Assembly: GCF_016031635.1 (NCBI RefSeq) | Contig: NZ_JACEGD010000011.1 | Coordinates: forward strand, 62,001-126,000 | Direction of reading: 5' to 3' | DNA: 64,000 nucleotides | From: Bradyrhizobium diversitatis | GTDB lineage: Bacteria > Pseudomonadota > Alphaproteobacteria > Rhizobiales > Xanthobacteraceae | Shown here: positions 54,291 to 63,181 of the stretch, one piece after another | Layout: each line of letters begins with the position of its first letter | Position numbering within the stretch: position 1 is the stretch's first letter | Program-made: the position numbers and the translations under genes | The notes under the pieces: model-generated | Databases searched by the model: none | The model's input: only the letters and a program-made list of their open reading frames with translations | What the model was told of the DNA's origin: nothing

Positions 54291-54700
54291 GGCGCGACGT
54301 CCAACATCAGCCGAAGAATGGTAGCGTCAACGAAGTTGGCATGGCCGCGCAGAATGCTGACTAAACTCATAGATCCTGGCGACCGCCTGGCTCGTGCAGG
54401 GAACAGTCTCGAGCCCGCTCCATTCCTGATGTTGGTCGCGTATTCCAGTGAACGCGTTCAAGGGCCTCGGACGATTGTTGGGGGCCGGCGAGCGGTCCCG
54501 CCGGCGCTCTTCGCACTCCGGTTCCTTGAGGTAAATTGTTGATATGTCTACTTTTACTGATCTGTTTGATCGTTTGCCTGAAGCGCTGAAGACGGCCGAA
54601 AGTCGGTTCGGATCGAACTCCACCGGTTGCAGATCGAGCGGATGTGAAGCGTGGTGTCAGGCGTGCGGATCGATCGCCTTGGCGGGTGCCTGGCCCCGGC
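54291..54700. other. Intergenic region with no supported gene
   Basis: About 410 bases between the start of the caspase gene and the end of the methyltransferase-like gene. It contains an A/T-rich patch at about 54530-54580 followed by a short frame (MSTFTDLFDRLPEALK...) that loses protein character after about 25 codons and runs into the next gene. That frame could be the remnant of a lost gene. No terminator or RNA is evident. Confidence 0.35.
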
Positions 54701-55414
54701 CTATCGGCCGATCGCCCGGCACGTGGGGATCAGAAAAGGAGTTGTCGTGCGGTAGGCGTCATATTCGGGAAATGCCCGCTTCAGGATCCGCTCTTCGTTG
54801 ATCATCCGCCGGCATTGGATCGTCACGATCACGATGGCGATGAGGACCGCAAGCGGTGAGAGGACCTGGAGTGTTACGCCGACGAGGGCAATCCCCTCGC
54901 AGAGATAGAGAGGATGCCGGACGATCCGATAAGGCCCATCCGTCACAAGACGCCTGGCCTCCGCTTGAATGCTGAAGGATCTGCCGAGCCAGCGGAGCAC
55001 CACGATGCAGAGCGAGGTACCCACCAAGACCAACGTCGAGGACACGGCCGACCAGACGGGGCCGAGTTCCGCCTTCGGAAGAAATGCGAGGACGATGCTC
55101 AAAAAAGTCCCCAGCAAGGCTGAGACCCGCGTCTCGATGCCCTGCGATTTCATGATCGGCACCAGCCGGGTGATGGTCGTCAGCGCGACGAGGCCGAGGA
55201 ACAGGATGTTGGCAATTCTGGCCGCAAGCGAAAGCCAGTCGTGGATATTGTCCGGCGGAAGCAGGTGAGGGACGCTGGCAGCGCCCATAAAAGCAGACCC
55301 GCCATAGATGATCACGACAACTGCCCTGGCGGTCCAATCCAACAGGGCATTGCCCCCGCGCCCGGCAATCTCCTTCCGCGCTGTTCCCGCCTGATCGAGC
55401 TTCGCGTCAGTCAC
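54701..55414 (-). CDS. Isoprenylcysteine carboxyl methyltransferase-like membrane protein
   Basis: A 237-residue integral membrane protein with five or six helices. The C-terminal half carries the ICMT/PEMT signature: DGPYRIVRHPLYLCEG, followed by R-x-x-x-E-E-x-x-L and FPEYDAY, which bind SAM. Bacterial members methylate small lipophilic or phenolic substrates, and the true substrate is rarely known. It lies between two paralogous caspase genes, divergent from the one at 55602; a perfect palindrome sits in the shared promoter gap. Confidence 0.82.
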   Translation of the reverse strand: MTDAKLDQAGTARKEIAGRGGNALLDWTARAVVVIIYGGSAFMGAASVPHLLPPDNIHDWLSLAARIANILFLGLVALTTITRLVPIMKSQGIETRVSALLGTFLSIVLAFLPKAELGPVWSAVSSTLVLVGTSLCIVVLRWLGRSFSIQAEARRLVTDGPYRIVRHPLYLCEGIALVGVTLQVLSPLAVLIAIVIVTIQCRRMINEERILKRAFPEYDAYRTTTPFLIPTCRAIGR

Positions 55415-55470
55415 CGGGAGTGATCTCGCGTGTTAGAAACTTGCCTCATTAGACGGCAGGCTTGCGGTGA

Positions 55471-55482
55471 GGTCAATTGACC
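55471..55482. promoter_or_regulatory. Perfect palindrome in divergent promoter region
   Basis: GGTCAATTGACC lies in the 187-base gap between the methyltransferase-like gene (start 55414) and the caspase gene (start 55602). It is a perfect 12-base palindrome and could be an operator. Short palindromes occur by chance, so support is limited. Confidence 0.3.
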
Positions 55483-55601
55483 GGCCAGCCTGCGCAGTCG
55501 TGCCGCCCCTGTGGGTTCCACAACCGGATCATGAGATCGCATTGAACCGCTTCCGTCGTGACGACACAAATGATGGAAGAAGATCAAAAAGTAGTACTGC
55601 C

Positions 55602-57398
55602 ATGCATTTGCACCGATCTGTGGCATTGCGCCGTACCCTGTTTCTTCTCGCTGCGCTGATTGTCTGTCAGCCGGCATGGGCCGCGAACCGTGTCGCGCTC
55701 GTCATCGGCAACTCGGCCTACAAGAACGCCGCAGCGCTTGCCAACCCAGCCAATGATGCTGCGATCGTTGAGGAGACGCTGAAGAGAGCGGGATTCAGCG
55801 TCGTCCAGACCCGCACGGATCTCCAGGCATCGGAGATGCGGCGTGCGCTGCGTGATTTTGCCGATGTGGCGCGCGACTCGGATGTCGCCGTCGTCTACTA
55901 CGCGGGCCACGGGATCGAGCTCGAAGGTACGAACTACCTGATCCCCACGGATGCGACGCTCGAGCGCGACACAGATGTGTACGACGAGGCCTTTTCGCTC
56001 GAGCGAGTGCTGCTGGCGATCGAGCCGGCACGGCAGCTGCGGCTCGTGATCCTCGATGCTTGCCGCAACAATCCTTTCGCCGACAAGATGAGGCGGACGG
56101 TCGGCTCGCGGGCTGTTAGCCGGGGCCTCGCCAGGATCGAGCCGGCGACCTCGAATACGCTGGTTGCTTTCGCTGCCAAGGCTGGCTCGACGGCGTCCGA
56201 CGGTGGCAGCAAGAACAGTCCCTATGCCTCGGCACTGGTGAAATATATCGCTACTCCGGGCATGGACCTGCGCAGGGTGTTCGGCTTCGTCCGCGACGAC
56301 GTCATGAAGGCGACCGGCAACAAGCAGGAGCCCTATGTGTACGGTACGCTTGGTGGCGATGATGTGCCGCTCGTGCCGGCACCGGCCAAGGAAGCGGCCG
56401 CCGCAGCGCCTCAACCGGCCCCGCCGCCGCTGCCTGCAACTCCACCGGTCTCGGCGCGTGCCGAAATTCGGCACGATTACGAGCTCGCGCTGCAGATCGG
56501 CAACAAGGATGCGCTGAACTACTTCCTTGCCCAGTATCCGGACGGCTACTACGCAAATCTGGCCAAGCTGCAACTCGCCAAGATCGATGCGGAAGATAAG
56601 CGCGCCGCCGCAGCGGAAAAGGCGCGCCAGGCCGAGCAGGAGCAGGCGCGGCTCGTCAACCAGGGCGCCCAGCAGACACAACTGGCCAAAGCCGCCTCGG
56701 ACTTGAAAGCAGCGCAGGACGCTCGTGCCGAGGCGGAGAAGGCCAGAGAAACCGCGCAACAATTGGCCGCGCAGGCCGAGCAGCGTCGCCGGGAAGCTGA
56801 AATAGCCGTCGGGAGAATTGGCGCTCAGGCTGGATCCGACCCATCGCAAGAGGCCCGCCCGAATTCGGATTCGAAAGTGGCCGCGCTGCCGGCTCCACAG
56901 ACGTCGGCGCCGACACCGCCGTCCAAGGCCGAGCTTGCAAAATCGGTACAAGCCGAGTTGCGCCGGGTCGGTTGCTTCAGCGGACCGGCCGATGGCGACT
57001 GGGACGCGGCCTCACGGCGTTCGCTCGAGTTGTACAACAAGAATGCCGGCACCACGTTCGATGCCAAGGCTGCTAGCCCTGAGGCGCTCGACGCGATCAA
57101 GCTTAAATCGGCGCGGGTTTGCCCGATAGTTTGCGGATCCGGCCAGAAACGCGATGGAGATCGGTGCGCCAAGATCACCTGCGCCGCGGGCTACTTCCTG
57201 AATAATGACGATGAGTGCGAGAAGCGCAGGACCCGTCCGACACCATCCGTAAAGCTCGAGCGCAGGAGCAGGGACCCCGAAGAAGCTCCGGCACGGCCCG
57301 CAAGGCCGCCGAGGCCCGAGGCTAACGCGGGCGGAGGCAGCGGCGGAGGCGGTGGTGGTGGTGGCGGAATCGGCTTCATACCGTTCTTCCTGCCGTAA
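55602..57398 (+). CDS. Exported caspase-like (C14) protein, paralogue of the 52407 gene
   Basis: A 598-residue protein with a signal peptide (LFLLAALIVCQPAWA). The caspase dyad is H103 (YYAGHGIELEGTNYL) and C154 (ILDACRNNPFAD). As in its paralogue, DYELAL and YYANLAKLQL follow, then a charged coiled-coil, a PG_binding_1-like stretch (AELRRVGCFSGPADGDWDAAS) and a cysteine-rich region. It differs in ending with a glycine run and IGFIPFFLP. I chose the ATG at 55602, which puts the signal peptide at the N terminus; the frame is open to 55467. No strong ribosome site is visible. Confidence 0.86.
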   Translation: MHLHRSVALRRTLFLLAALIVCQPAWAANRVALVIGNSAYKNAAALANPANDAAIVEETLKRAGFSVVQTRTDLQASEMRRALRDFADVARDSDVAVVYYAGHGIELEGTNYLIPTDATLERDTDVYDEAFSLERVLLAIEPARQLRLVILDACRNNPFADKMRRTVGSRAVSRGLARIEPATSNTLVAFAAKAGSTASDGGSKNSPYASALVKYIATPGMDLRRVFGFVRDDVMKATGNKQEPYVYGTLGGDDVPLVPAPAKEAAAAAPQPAPPPLPATPPVSARAEIRHDYELALQIGNKDALNYFLAQYPDGYYANLAKLQLAKIDAEDKRAAAAEKARQAEQEQARLVNQGAQQTQLAKAASDLKAAQDARAEAEKARETAQQLAAQAEQRRREAEIAVGRIGAQAGSDPSQEARPNSDSKVAALPAPQTSAPTPPSKAELAKSVQAELRRVGCFSGPADGDWDAASRRSLELYNKNAGTTFDAKAASPEALDAIKLKSARVCPIVCGSGQKRDGDRCAKITCAAGYFLNNDDECEKRRTRPTPSVKLERRSRDPEEAPARPARPPRPEANAGGGSGGGGGGGGGIGFIPFFLP

Positions 57399-57419
57399 GA
57401 TTGCTCGGTAGCCCGGCGC

Positions 57420-57980
57420 ATGTCCATTCCGCTTAGACTTTACGTCACACCATTCGCCAACAGGGGCGTCCTCGAGCCTGCGCAATGGGACTGCGACACA
57501 GCGAAGAAGGCGCTCGATGTCGTCAATACGATCTGGTCGAAGGCGAAGATCGCCTTCGTGATCAGCGATTGCATCATGGAAAAACCGCTCGACATGGCGC
57601 CGAGCAGGCGCAGCAGCGATGAGGTCCTGCTGGGCGTTCTCGCATCCCGGCACGACCCGGACAATGCGATCCACATCTTCCTGGTCAATGCGATCGCAAG
57701 TCTGAACGCCGGCGGAGGTTCATACCCGAATGGCTCTCCCGAGCCCGCGAGCTTCGTCCAGTGGTATGGCAATGACCACGCCAATGGACGCGCCTGGGCG
57801 CACGAACTCGGCCATCTGATGGAGCTCGATCACGTCGAGATCGACTATTCCAACGAGAAGCAGGCGGCGCAGCGCGTCAAGAACCTCATGGTGAAGGGAT
57901 TGAGCGCGGGAAGCGACTTGACCAGCCAGCAGATCAGAACGGCCAAGGGCTCAAAGCTCGTCAAGAGATTTGGCGGTTAG
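57420..57980 (+). CDS. Small leaderless metzincin-like metalloprotease
   Basis: A 186-residue protein with the zinc motif H128-E-L-G-H132-L-M-E-L-D-H138 and a Met-turn at M157 (KNLMVKG). All three zinc histidines are present, but the metzincin glycine is Glu135. It lacks a signal peptide and any extra domain. It starts 21 bases after the caspase gene and may be cotranscribed with it. Together with the genes at 14054 and 16577 it is the third leaderless HExxH protease around this T6SS. Confidence 0.72.
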   Translation: MSIPLRLYVTPFANRGVLEPAQWDCDTAKKALDVVNTIWSKAKIAFVISDCIMEKPLDMAPSRRSSDEVLLGVLASRHDPDNAIHIFLVNAIASLNAGGGSYPNGSPEPASFVQWYGNDHANGRAWAHELGHLMELDHVEIDYSNEKQAAQRVKNLMVKGLSAGSDLTSQQIRTAKGSKLVKRFGG

Positions 57981-58502
57981 GCGCCATTGGAATTGACCAG
58001 GAGTCGCTCACGCAAGTGACTCTTCGACAAAGGGCGCGACGCACACCGCGCCAAGCTGCACTCGACCAATCGAATGGCGGACATTGGCTGAACGCGTCCA
58101 AGGCGATCATGGCCTACGGCTCGGTGCGGCCAGACTCAAGGGCGAGAAGGCTCAGCAGGCAGGAACCTTGCGCGGCTTATCTAGGATTCGCATAAGGTAT
58201 ATTATGGAATATACTTATCTACAATCAGATCAATTGTTTAGACGAAACTCCTGCTATCGCATCTTCACTTGATCGCGGTTTTTGGTCTGGGCCTCGACGT
58301 CGCCCGAGCTCTTGACGGCTACTGTGCATGGGGTTGTTTTTCAGATTTTGAAATCGGGCCTGCGTGCCGAAAGCCGATATTGCCGTGACGTTGTCCGGCT
58401 GCAATAAGCGAGGCCTCGCGAGATCGCAGATGACCTGAAGACCGACCGTCCGTATAGGTTTGCATCTCAGAACAACAACAAACCTTCCGAGGAAGCAGAC
58501 CC
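57981..58502. other. Intergenic region upstream of the TRAP operon
   Basis: About 520 bases with no supported gene. The stretch 58180-58270 is strikingly A/T-rich for this genome and holds the inverted repeat at 58197-58214. It marks the boundary between the T6SS accessory region and the TRAP transport operon and probably contains the TRAP promoter. Confidence 0.4.
58197..58214. promoter_or_regulatory. Inverted repeat upstream of the TRAP operon
   Basis: GTATATT-ATGG-AATATAC is a perfect 7-base inverted repeat in an A/T-rich patch about 290 bases before the dctP-type gene. The form is like operators of GntR-family regulators, which often control TRAP transporters and acyl-CoA enzymes. No GntR gene is in the window, so assignment is inference. 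Confidence 0.4.
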
Positions 58503-59534
58503 ATGGTCTTTTCGACGCGCTTTTCCCGACGCACGCTTCTCAAGGCCTCCGCCGCGACCGCGGTCCTGGGCGGCCTCAGTGCGCCCCATGTGGCCCGAGC
58601 CCAGAGCGCCGAGTTCACCTACAAATATGCCAACAACCTGCCCGACACCCATCCGATGAACGTACGCGCCAAGGAGATGGCTGCGGCGATCAAGAGCGAG
58701 ACCGGCGGCAAGTTTGACCTCCAGATCTTCCCGAACAACCAGCTCGGGTCCGACACCGACATGCTGAGCCAGATCCGCTCCGGCGGCGTCGAGTTCTTCA
58801 CGCTGTCAGGACTGATCCTGTCGACCCTGGTGCCGGCGGCGTCCATCAACGGCATCGGCTTCGCGTTCCCGGACTACGACACGGTCTGGAAGGCCATGGA
58901 CGGCGACCTCGGCGCCCATGTCCGCGGCGAGATCAAGAAGGCCGGCCTCGAGGTCATGGACAGGATCTGGGACAACGGCTTCCGCCAGACCACGTCGTCG
59001 ACCAAGCCGATCACCGGGCCGGACGACCTCAAGGGCTTCAAGATCCGCGTGCCGGTGTCGCCGCTGTGGACCTCGATGTTCAAGGCGTTCGATGCCGCGC
59101 CCGCCTCGATCAATTTCAGCGAGGTCTATTCGGCACTTCAGACCAAGATCGTCGAGGGCCAGGAGAACCCGCTCGCGATCATATCGACGGCAAAACTCTA
59201 CGAGGTTCAGAAGTACTGCTCTCTGACCAACCACATGTGGGACGGCTTCTGGTTCCTGGCCAACCGCAGGGCCTGGGAAAAGCTGCCGCAGGACGTGCGC
59301 GCCATCGTCGCCAAGAACATCAACGCCGCGGCCGTGAAGGAGCGCGAGGACACCGCCAAGCTCAATGCCAGCCTGCAGCAGGAGCTCGCGGGCAAGGGCC
59401 TGACCTTCAACCAGCCGACTGTTGCGCCGTTCCGGGACAAGCTGCGCGCCGCCGGCTTCTATGCCGAGTGGAAAGGCAAATACGGCGACCAGGCCTGGGA
59501 CCTCCTGGAGAAGGCCGTCGGCAAGCTGTCGTAA
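58503..59534 (+). CDS. TRAP transporter substrate-binding protein (DctP family)
   Basis: A 343-residue periplasmic binding protein. The signal has a twin-arginine motif, S8-R9-R10-T-L-L-K, ending at A-R-A-Q, so Tat export after folding is likely. The DctP fold is shown by FKYANNLPDTHP-like (YKYANNLPDTHP), GGKFDLQIFPNNQLG, FKIRVPVSPLWTSMFKAF and VYSALQTKIVEGQENPLA; the Arg in KIRVP normally binds the carboxylate of the substrate. The fused permease follows after 15 bases. The downstream acyl-CoA ligase suggests an organic acid substrate. Confidence 0.93.
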   Translation: MVFSTRFSRRTLLKASAATAVLGGLSAPHVARAQSAEFTYKYANNLPDTHPMNVRAKEMAAAIKSETGGKFDLQIFPNNQLGSDTDMLSQIRSGGVEFFTLSGLILSTLVPAASINGIGFAFPDYDTVWKAMDGDLGAHVRGEIKKAGLEVMDRIWDNGFRQTTSSTKPITGPDDLKGFKIRVPVSPLWTSMFKAFDAAPASINFSEVYSALQTKIVEGQENPLAIISTAKLYEVQKYCSLTNHMWDGFWFLANRRAWEKLPQDVRAIVAKNINAAAVKEREDTAKLNASLQQELAGKGLTFNQPTVAPFRDKLRAAGFYAEWKGKYGDQAWDLLEKAVGKLS

Positions 59535-59549
59535 CGCGTCGGGGCCGTC

Positions 59550-61439
59550 ATGGCTCATATCGAGGTCGAGGTGACCGAAGTAACGGGCGAGGTGGCTGTG
59601 CAGTCCCCTCGCCGACCTTCATTTCTGGGCTCAACGGAACGCGTGCTCGGCCTCCTCGTCGAAGTCCCGGCGGCGATTCTCGTCGTCGCCGAAATCGTGA
59701 TCCTGTTCGCCGGGGTGGTCGCGCGCTACGGCCTGCACCGGCCGCTGATCTGGTCCGACGAGCTCGCTTCGATCCTGTTCCTGTGGCTGGCCATGCTGGG
59801 CGCGGCGGTCGCCTTCCGCCGCTCCGAGCACATGCGCATGACCGCGGTCGTCGCGAGCACCAGGCCTGCGATGCGGGCCTATCTCGATCTGGTCGCAACC
59901 TGCGCGGCGCTGGCGTTCCTGGCGCTGATCGTCTGGCCGTCCTTCGACTATGCCTACGAAGAGAGCTACATAACCACCCCGGCGCTCCAGATCTCCAACA
60001 TGTGGCGCGCCGCCGCGCTGCCGACCGGCATCGGCCTCATGGCGGCCTTTGCCTTGCTGCGGCTGCTGCGCGCGGCCGATTACCGGATGGTCGCAACTGC
60101 CTTCGTCACCGTTGCTGCCGCAATCGGCCTGTTCTGGCTGTCGGAGCCGCTCCTGCGGCAGCTCGGCAATCTCAACCTCGTCATATTCTTCGTCGGTGTT
60201 GCCGGCTTCTGCGTCTTTGCCGGTGTTCCCATTGCGTTCGGCTTTGGCCTGGCGATCTTTGGCTATCTCGCGCTCGCCACGCGCACGCCGGTCATGGTGC
60301 TGGTCGGGCGGATGGACGAGGGCATGAGCCACCTCATCCTGCTCTCGGTGCCGCTGTTCGTGTTCCTCGGCCTCCTGATCGAGATGACCGGCATGGCGCG
60401 GGCCATGGTGGCGTTCCTGGCGAGCCTGCTCGGCCATGTCAGGGGCGGCCTGCATTACGTGCTGGTCGGCGCGATGTATCTGGTCTCCGGCATTTCCGGG
60501 GCCAAGGCCGCCGACATGGCCGCCGTCGCGCCCGTGCTGTTTCCCGAGATGAAAGAGCGTGGTGCCAAGCCTGGCGACCTCGTCGCGCTTCTTGCGGCGA
60601 CGGGCGCCCAGACCGAGACCATTCCGCCGAGCCTCGTGCTGATCACGATCGGCTCGGTCACCGGCGTCTCGATCGCCGCCCTGTTCACAGGCGGCCTGTT
60701 GCCCGGCGTCGTGCTCGCGGTCACGCTGTGCATGCTGGTGTGGTGGCGCTACCGCCGCGAAGACATGAGCCACATCCGCCGCGCGACGGCGTCCGAGATC
60801 GGCAGGACCTTCATCGTCGCCCTGCCCGCGCTCGCGCTGCCCTTCGTGATCCGCTACGCCGTCGTCGAGGGCATCGCGACCGCGACCGAGGTCTCCACCA
60901 TCGGCATCGTCTATGGCGCCCTCGTCGGCCTCCTCGTCTACCGCCGCTTCGACTGGCGGCGGCTGTTTCCGATGCTGGTCGAGACGGCGGCGCTGTCGGG
61001 CGCGATCCTCTTGATCATCGGCACGGCGACCGGCATGGCCTGGGGCCTGACCCAATCCGGCTTCTCGCGATCGCTGGCGGCGGCCATGACGGGGCTGCCC
61101 GGCGGAGCGGCGACCTTCATTGCCGTCTCGATCCTCGCCTTCACCATCCTCGGCAGCGTGCTGGAGGGCATTCCGGCCATCGTGCTGTTCGGACCGCTGC
61201 TATTCCCGATTGCCCGCGCCGTCGGCGTGCACGAGGTGCACTATGCCATGGTGATCATTCTCGCCATGGGTATCGGGCTATTCGCCCCGCCGTTCGGCGT
61301 CGGCTATTATGCGGCCTGCGCCATTGGACGGGTCGATCCGGCCGAGGGAATCAGGCCGATCTGGGGCTATCTGCTGGCGCTGCTGGTGGGACTGATCATC
61401 GTCGCGATCTTCCCCTGGATCTCGATCGGATTTCTTTGA
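59550..61439 (+). CDS. TRAP transporter fused permease (DctQ-DctM)
   Basis: A 629-residue membrane protein. The N-terminal ~190 residues form the four-helix DctQ small subunit (VARYGLHRPLIWSDELASIL); the remaining part is the twelve-helix DctM large subunit, with VPLFVFLGLLIEMTG and a typical final PPFGVGYY segment. DctQ and DctM are separate in many systems, and fusion is a known variant. It imports the DctP ligand with sodium. The acyl-CoA ligase starts 21 bases later. Confidence 0.93.
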   Translation: MAHIEVEVTEVTGEVAVQSPRRPSFLGSTERVLGLLVEVPAAILVVAEIVILFAGVVARYGLHRPLIWSDELASILFLWLAMLGAAVAFRRSEHMRMTAVVASTRPAMRAYLDLVATCAALAFLALIVWPSFDYAYEESYITTPALQISNMWRAAALPTGIGLMAAFALLRLLRAADYRMVATAFVTVAAAIGLFWLSEPLLRQLGNLNLVIFFVGVAGFCVFAGVPIAFGFGLAIFGYLALATRTPVMVLVGRMDEGMSHLILLSVPLFVFLGLLIEMTGMARAMVAFLASLLGHVRGGLHYVLVGAMYLVSGISGAKAADMAAVAPVLFPEMKERGAKPGDLVALLAATGAQTETIPPSLVLITIGSVTGVSIAALFTGGLLPGVVLAVTLCMLVWWRYRREDMSHIRRATASEIGRTFIVALPALALPFVIRYAVVEGIATATEVSTIGIVYGALVGLLVYRRFDWRRLFPMLVETAALSGAILLIIGTATGMAWGLTQSGFSRSLAAAMTGLPGGAATFIAVSILAFTILGSVLEGIPAIVLFGPLLFPIARAVGVHEVHYAMVIILAMGIGLFAPPFGVGYYAACAIGRVDPAEGIRPIWGYLLALLVGLIIVAIFPWISIGFL

Positions 61440-61460
61440 CGCGATTTGAGGAGTGTGTCG

Positions 61461-63122
61461 ATGAGTGAGCGGCAGAACGCGTACAATATCGGCCTCGACA
61501 AGACACCCGCCAACTATGTGCCGCTGAGCCCGCTGAGCTTCATCGCGCGCAGCGCCGCCGTCTATCCCGATCACGTCAGCACCGTCTATGAGGGCCGCAG
61601 CTTCACCTGGGCGCAGACCTATGAACGCTGCAGGCGATTTGCGTCGTGGCTGGCGGGCAAGGGCATCGGCGTCGGCGACACCGTTGCGGCGATGCTGCCG
61701 AACATTCCGGCGATGAACGAGGCGCATTTCGCCGTGCCCATGACCGGCGCGGTGCTCAACGCGCTCAACATCCGCCTCGATGCGCCTTCGATCGCGTTCC
61801 AGCTCGACCATGGCGGCGCCGGGATCATCCTGGTCGACCCCGAATTCTCCGGCGTGATCACCGATGCGCTGGCGCAGATGAAGGGCCCCAAGCCGCTCGT
61901 GGTCGACGTCGACGACGCATCGTTCAAGGACGGCACGCGCATCGGCGAGATCGAGTATGAGGCAGCCGTTGCGCAAGGCGATCCCGGCTTCGTGGCGGTC
62001 AGGCTGAGCGATGAATGGGACGCGATCGCGCTGAGCTACACCTCCGGCACGACCGGAAATCCCAAGGGCGTCGTGACCCATCATCGTGGCGCCTACCTCA
62101 ATGCCGTCAGCAACATCCTCGCCGGCAATCTCGGCCAGCATCCGGTCTATCTCTGGACGCTGCCGATGTTCCACTGCAACGGCTGGTGCTTCCCCTGGAC
62201 CATTGCGGCCGCCGCCGGCATCAATGTCTGCCTGCGCAAGGTCGAGCCAACGAAGATTTTCGAGCTGATCAAGCAGCACGGCGTCACCCACATGTGCGGC
62301 GCGCCGATCGTGTACAACACGCTGATCAACGCCCCCGATGCGCCCAAGGAAACGTCAACCGGCAATGCGGCCCGCCGCGTCGTCGGCCTGATCGCCGGCG
62401 CTGCGCCGCCGGTCGCGGTGCTGGAGGGCGCCGAAAGCATCGGCATCAAGCTGACACACGTGTACGGCCTGACCGAGGTCTACGGCCCCGCCTCCGTCTG
62501 CGCCGAACAGCGCGGCTGGGACGAGCTTCCGGCGGCCGAGCGGGCTCGGATGAAGCGCCGGCAGGGCGTGCCCTACCCGCTCGAGGAAGCCGTCACCGTC
62601 ATCAACCCGCAGACCATGCAGGAGGTGCCGCGCGACGGCGAGACCATCGGCGAGGTCATGTTCCGCGGCAACATCGTGATGAAGGGCTATCTCAAGAACG
62701 AGAAGGCGACCAGAGAAGCGTTCGAAGGCGGCTGGTTTCACACCGGCGACCTCGGCGTGCTCGACGAGCATGGCTACGTCATCATCAAGGACCGCTCCAA
62801 GGACATCATCATTTCCGGCGGCGAGAACATCTCCTCCGTCGAGGTCGAGGACATCCTCTATAAGCACCCGGCCGTGCTGTTCGCGGCCGTGGTCGCCAAA
62901 CCTGATCCGAAATGGGGTGAAGTGCCCTGCGCCTTCGTCGAACTGAAGGACGGCGCCAGCGCCAGCGAGGCCGACATCATCGCCTTCTGCCGTTCGCATA
63001 TGAGCGGCTTCAAGACGCCGAAGGCGGTCGTGTTCGGACCCATCCCGAAGACCTCGACCGGCAAGATTCAGAAATTCCTGCTGCGCAACGAGGTCGGATC
63101 AGCGAAGGCGATCTCGGCCTGA
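61461..63122 (+). CDS. Acyl-CoA synthetase (AMP-forming)
   Basis: A 553-residue member of the ANL superfamily that activates a carboxylic acid to its CoA thioester through an acyl-AMP. The AMP-binding P-loop YTSGTTGNPKGV starts at Y193, YGLTEVYGP is the adenine motif, and the C-terminal hinge KDRSKDIIISGGENIS and catalytic lysine region TSTGKIQKF are complete. The length and start fit medium-chain or methylmercaptopropionate-type ligases. I chose the ATG at 61461 with GAGGAG upstream. Operon position suggests it activates the acid imported by the TRAP system. Confidence 0.92.
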   Translation: MSERQNAYNIGLDKTPANYVPLSPLSFIARSAAVYPDHVSTVYEGRSFTWAQTYERCRRFASWLAGKGIGVGDTVAAMLPNIPAMNEAHFAVPMTGAVLNALNIRLDAPSIAFQLDHGGAGIILVDPEFSGVITDALAQMKGPKPLVVDVDDASFKDGTRIGEIEYEAAVAQGDPGFVAVRLSDEWDAIALSYTSGTTGNPKGVVTHHRGAYLNAVSNILAGNLGQHPVYLWTLPMFHCNGWCFPWTIAAAAGINVCLRKVEPTKIFELIKQHGVTHMCGAPIVYNTLINAPDAPKETSTGNAARRVVGLIAGAAPPVAVLEGAESIGIKLTHVYGLTEVYGPASVCAEQRGWDELPAAERARMKRRQGVPYPLEEAVTVINPQTMQEVPRDGETIGEVMFRGNIVMKGYLKNEKATREAFEGGWFHTGDLGVLDEHGYVIIKDRSKDIIISGGENISSVEVEDILYKHPAVLFAAVVAKPDPKWGEVPCAFVELKDGASASEADIIAFCRSHMSGFKTPKAVVFGPIPKTSTGKIQKFLLRNEVGSAKAISA

Positions 63123-63138
63123 ACAGGGTCTGCAGAGC

Positions 63139-63169
63139 CTTCCGCCCGCGCGATCACGGCGGGCGGAAG
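63139..63169. terminator. Bidirectional terminator between convergent genes
   Basis: CTTCCGCCCGC and GCGGGCGGAAG form a perfect 11-base-pair stem around a 9-base loop, extended by a few more pairs after one bulged base. It lies 17 bases after the acyl-CoA ligase stop and about 13 before the convergent dctP stop, as expected for a shared terminator. No strong T-run is present on either side. Confidence 0.65.
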
Positions 63170-63181
63170 CTCTCTCAGTCC

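Noticed and set aside
54544..54801. Short frame MSTFTDLFDRLPEAL... in an A/T-rich patch
   Set aside because: Protein character is lost after about 25 codons and the frame runs into the convergent gene; kept only as a possible remnant.
55584..56951. 455-residue minus-strand frame opposite the second caspase gene
   Set aside because: Shadow frame; the plus-strand product is recognised end to end.
59066..61468. 800-residue plus-strand frame overlapping the TRAP genes
   Set aside because: Arg/His/Gly-rich shadow; DctP and DctQM are clear in the other frame.
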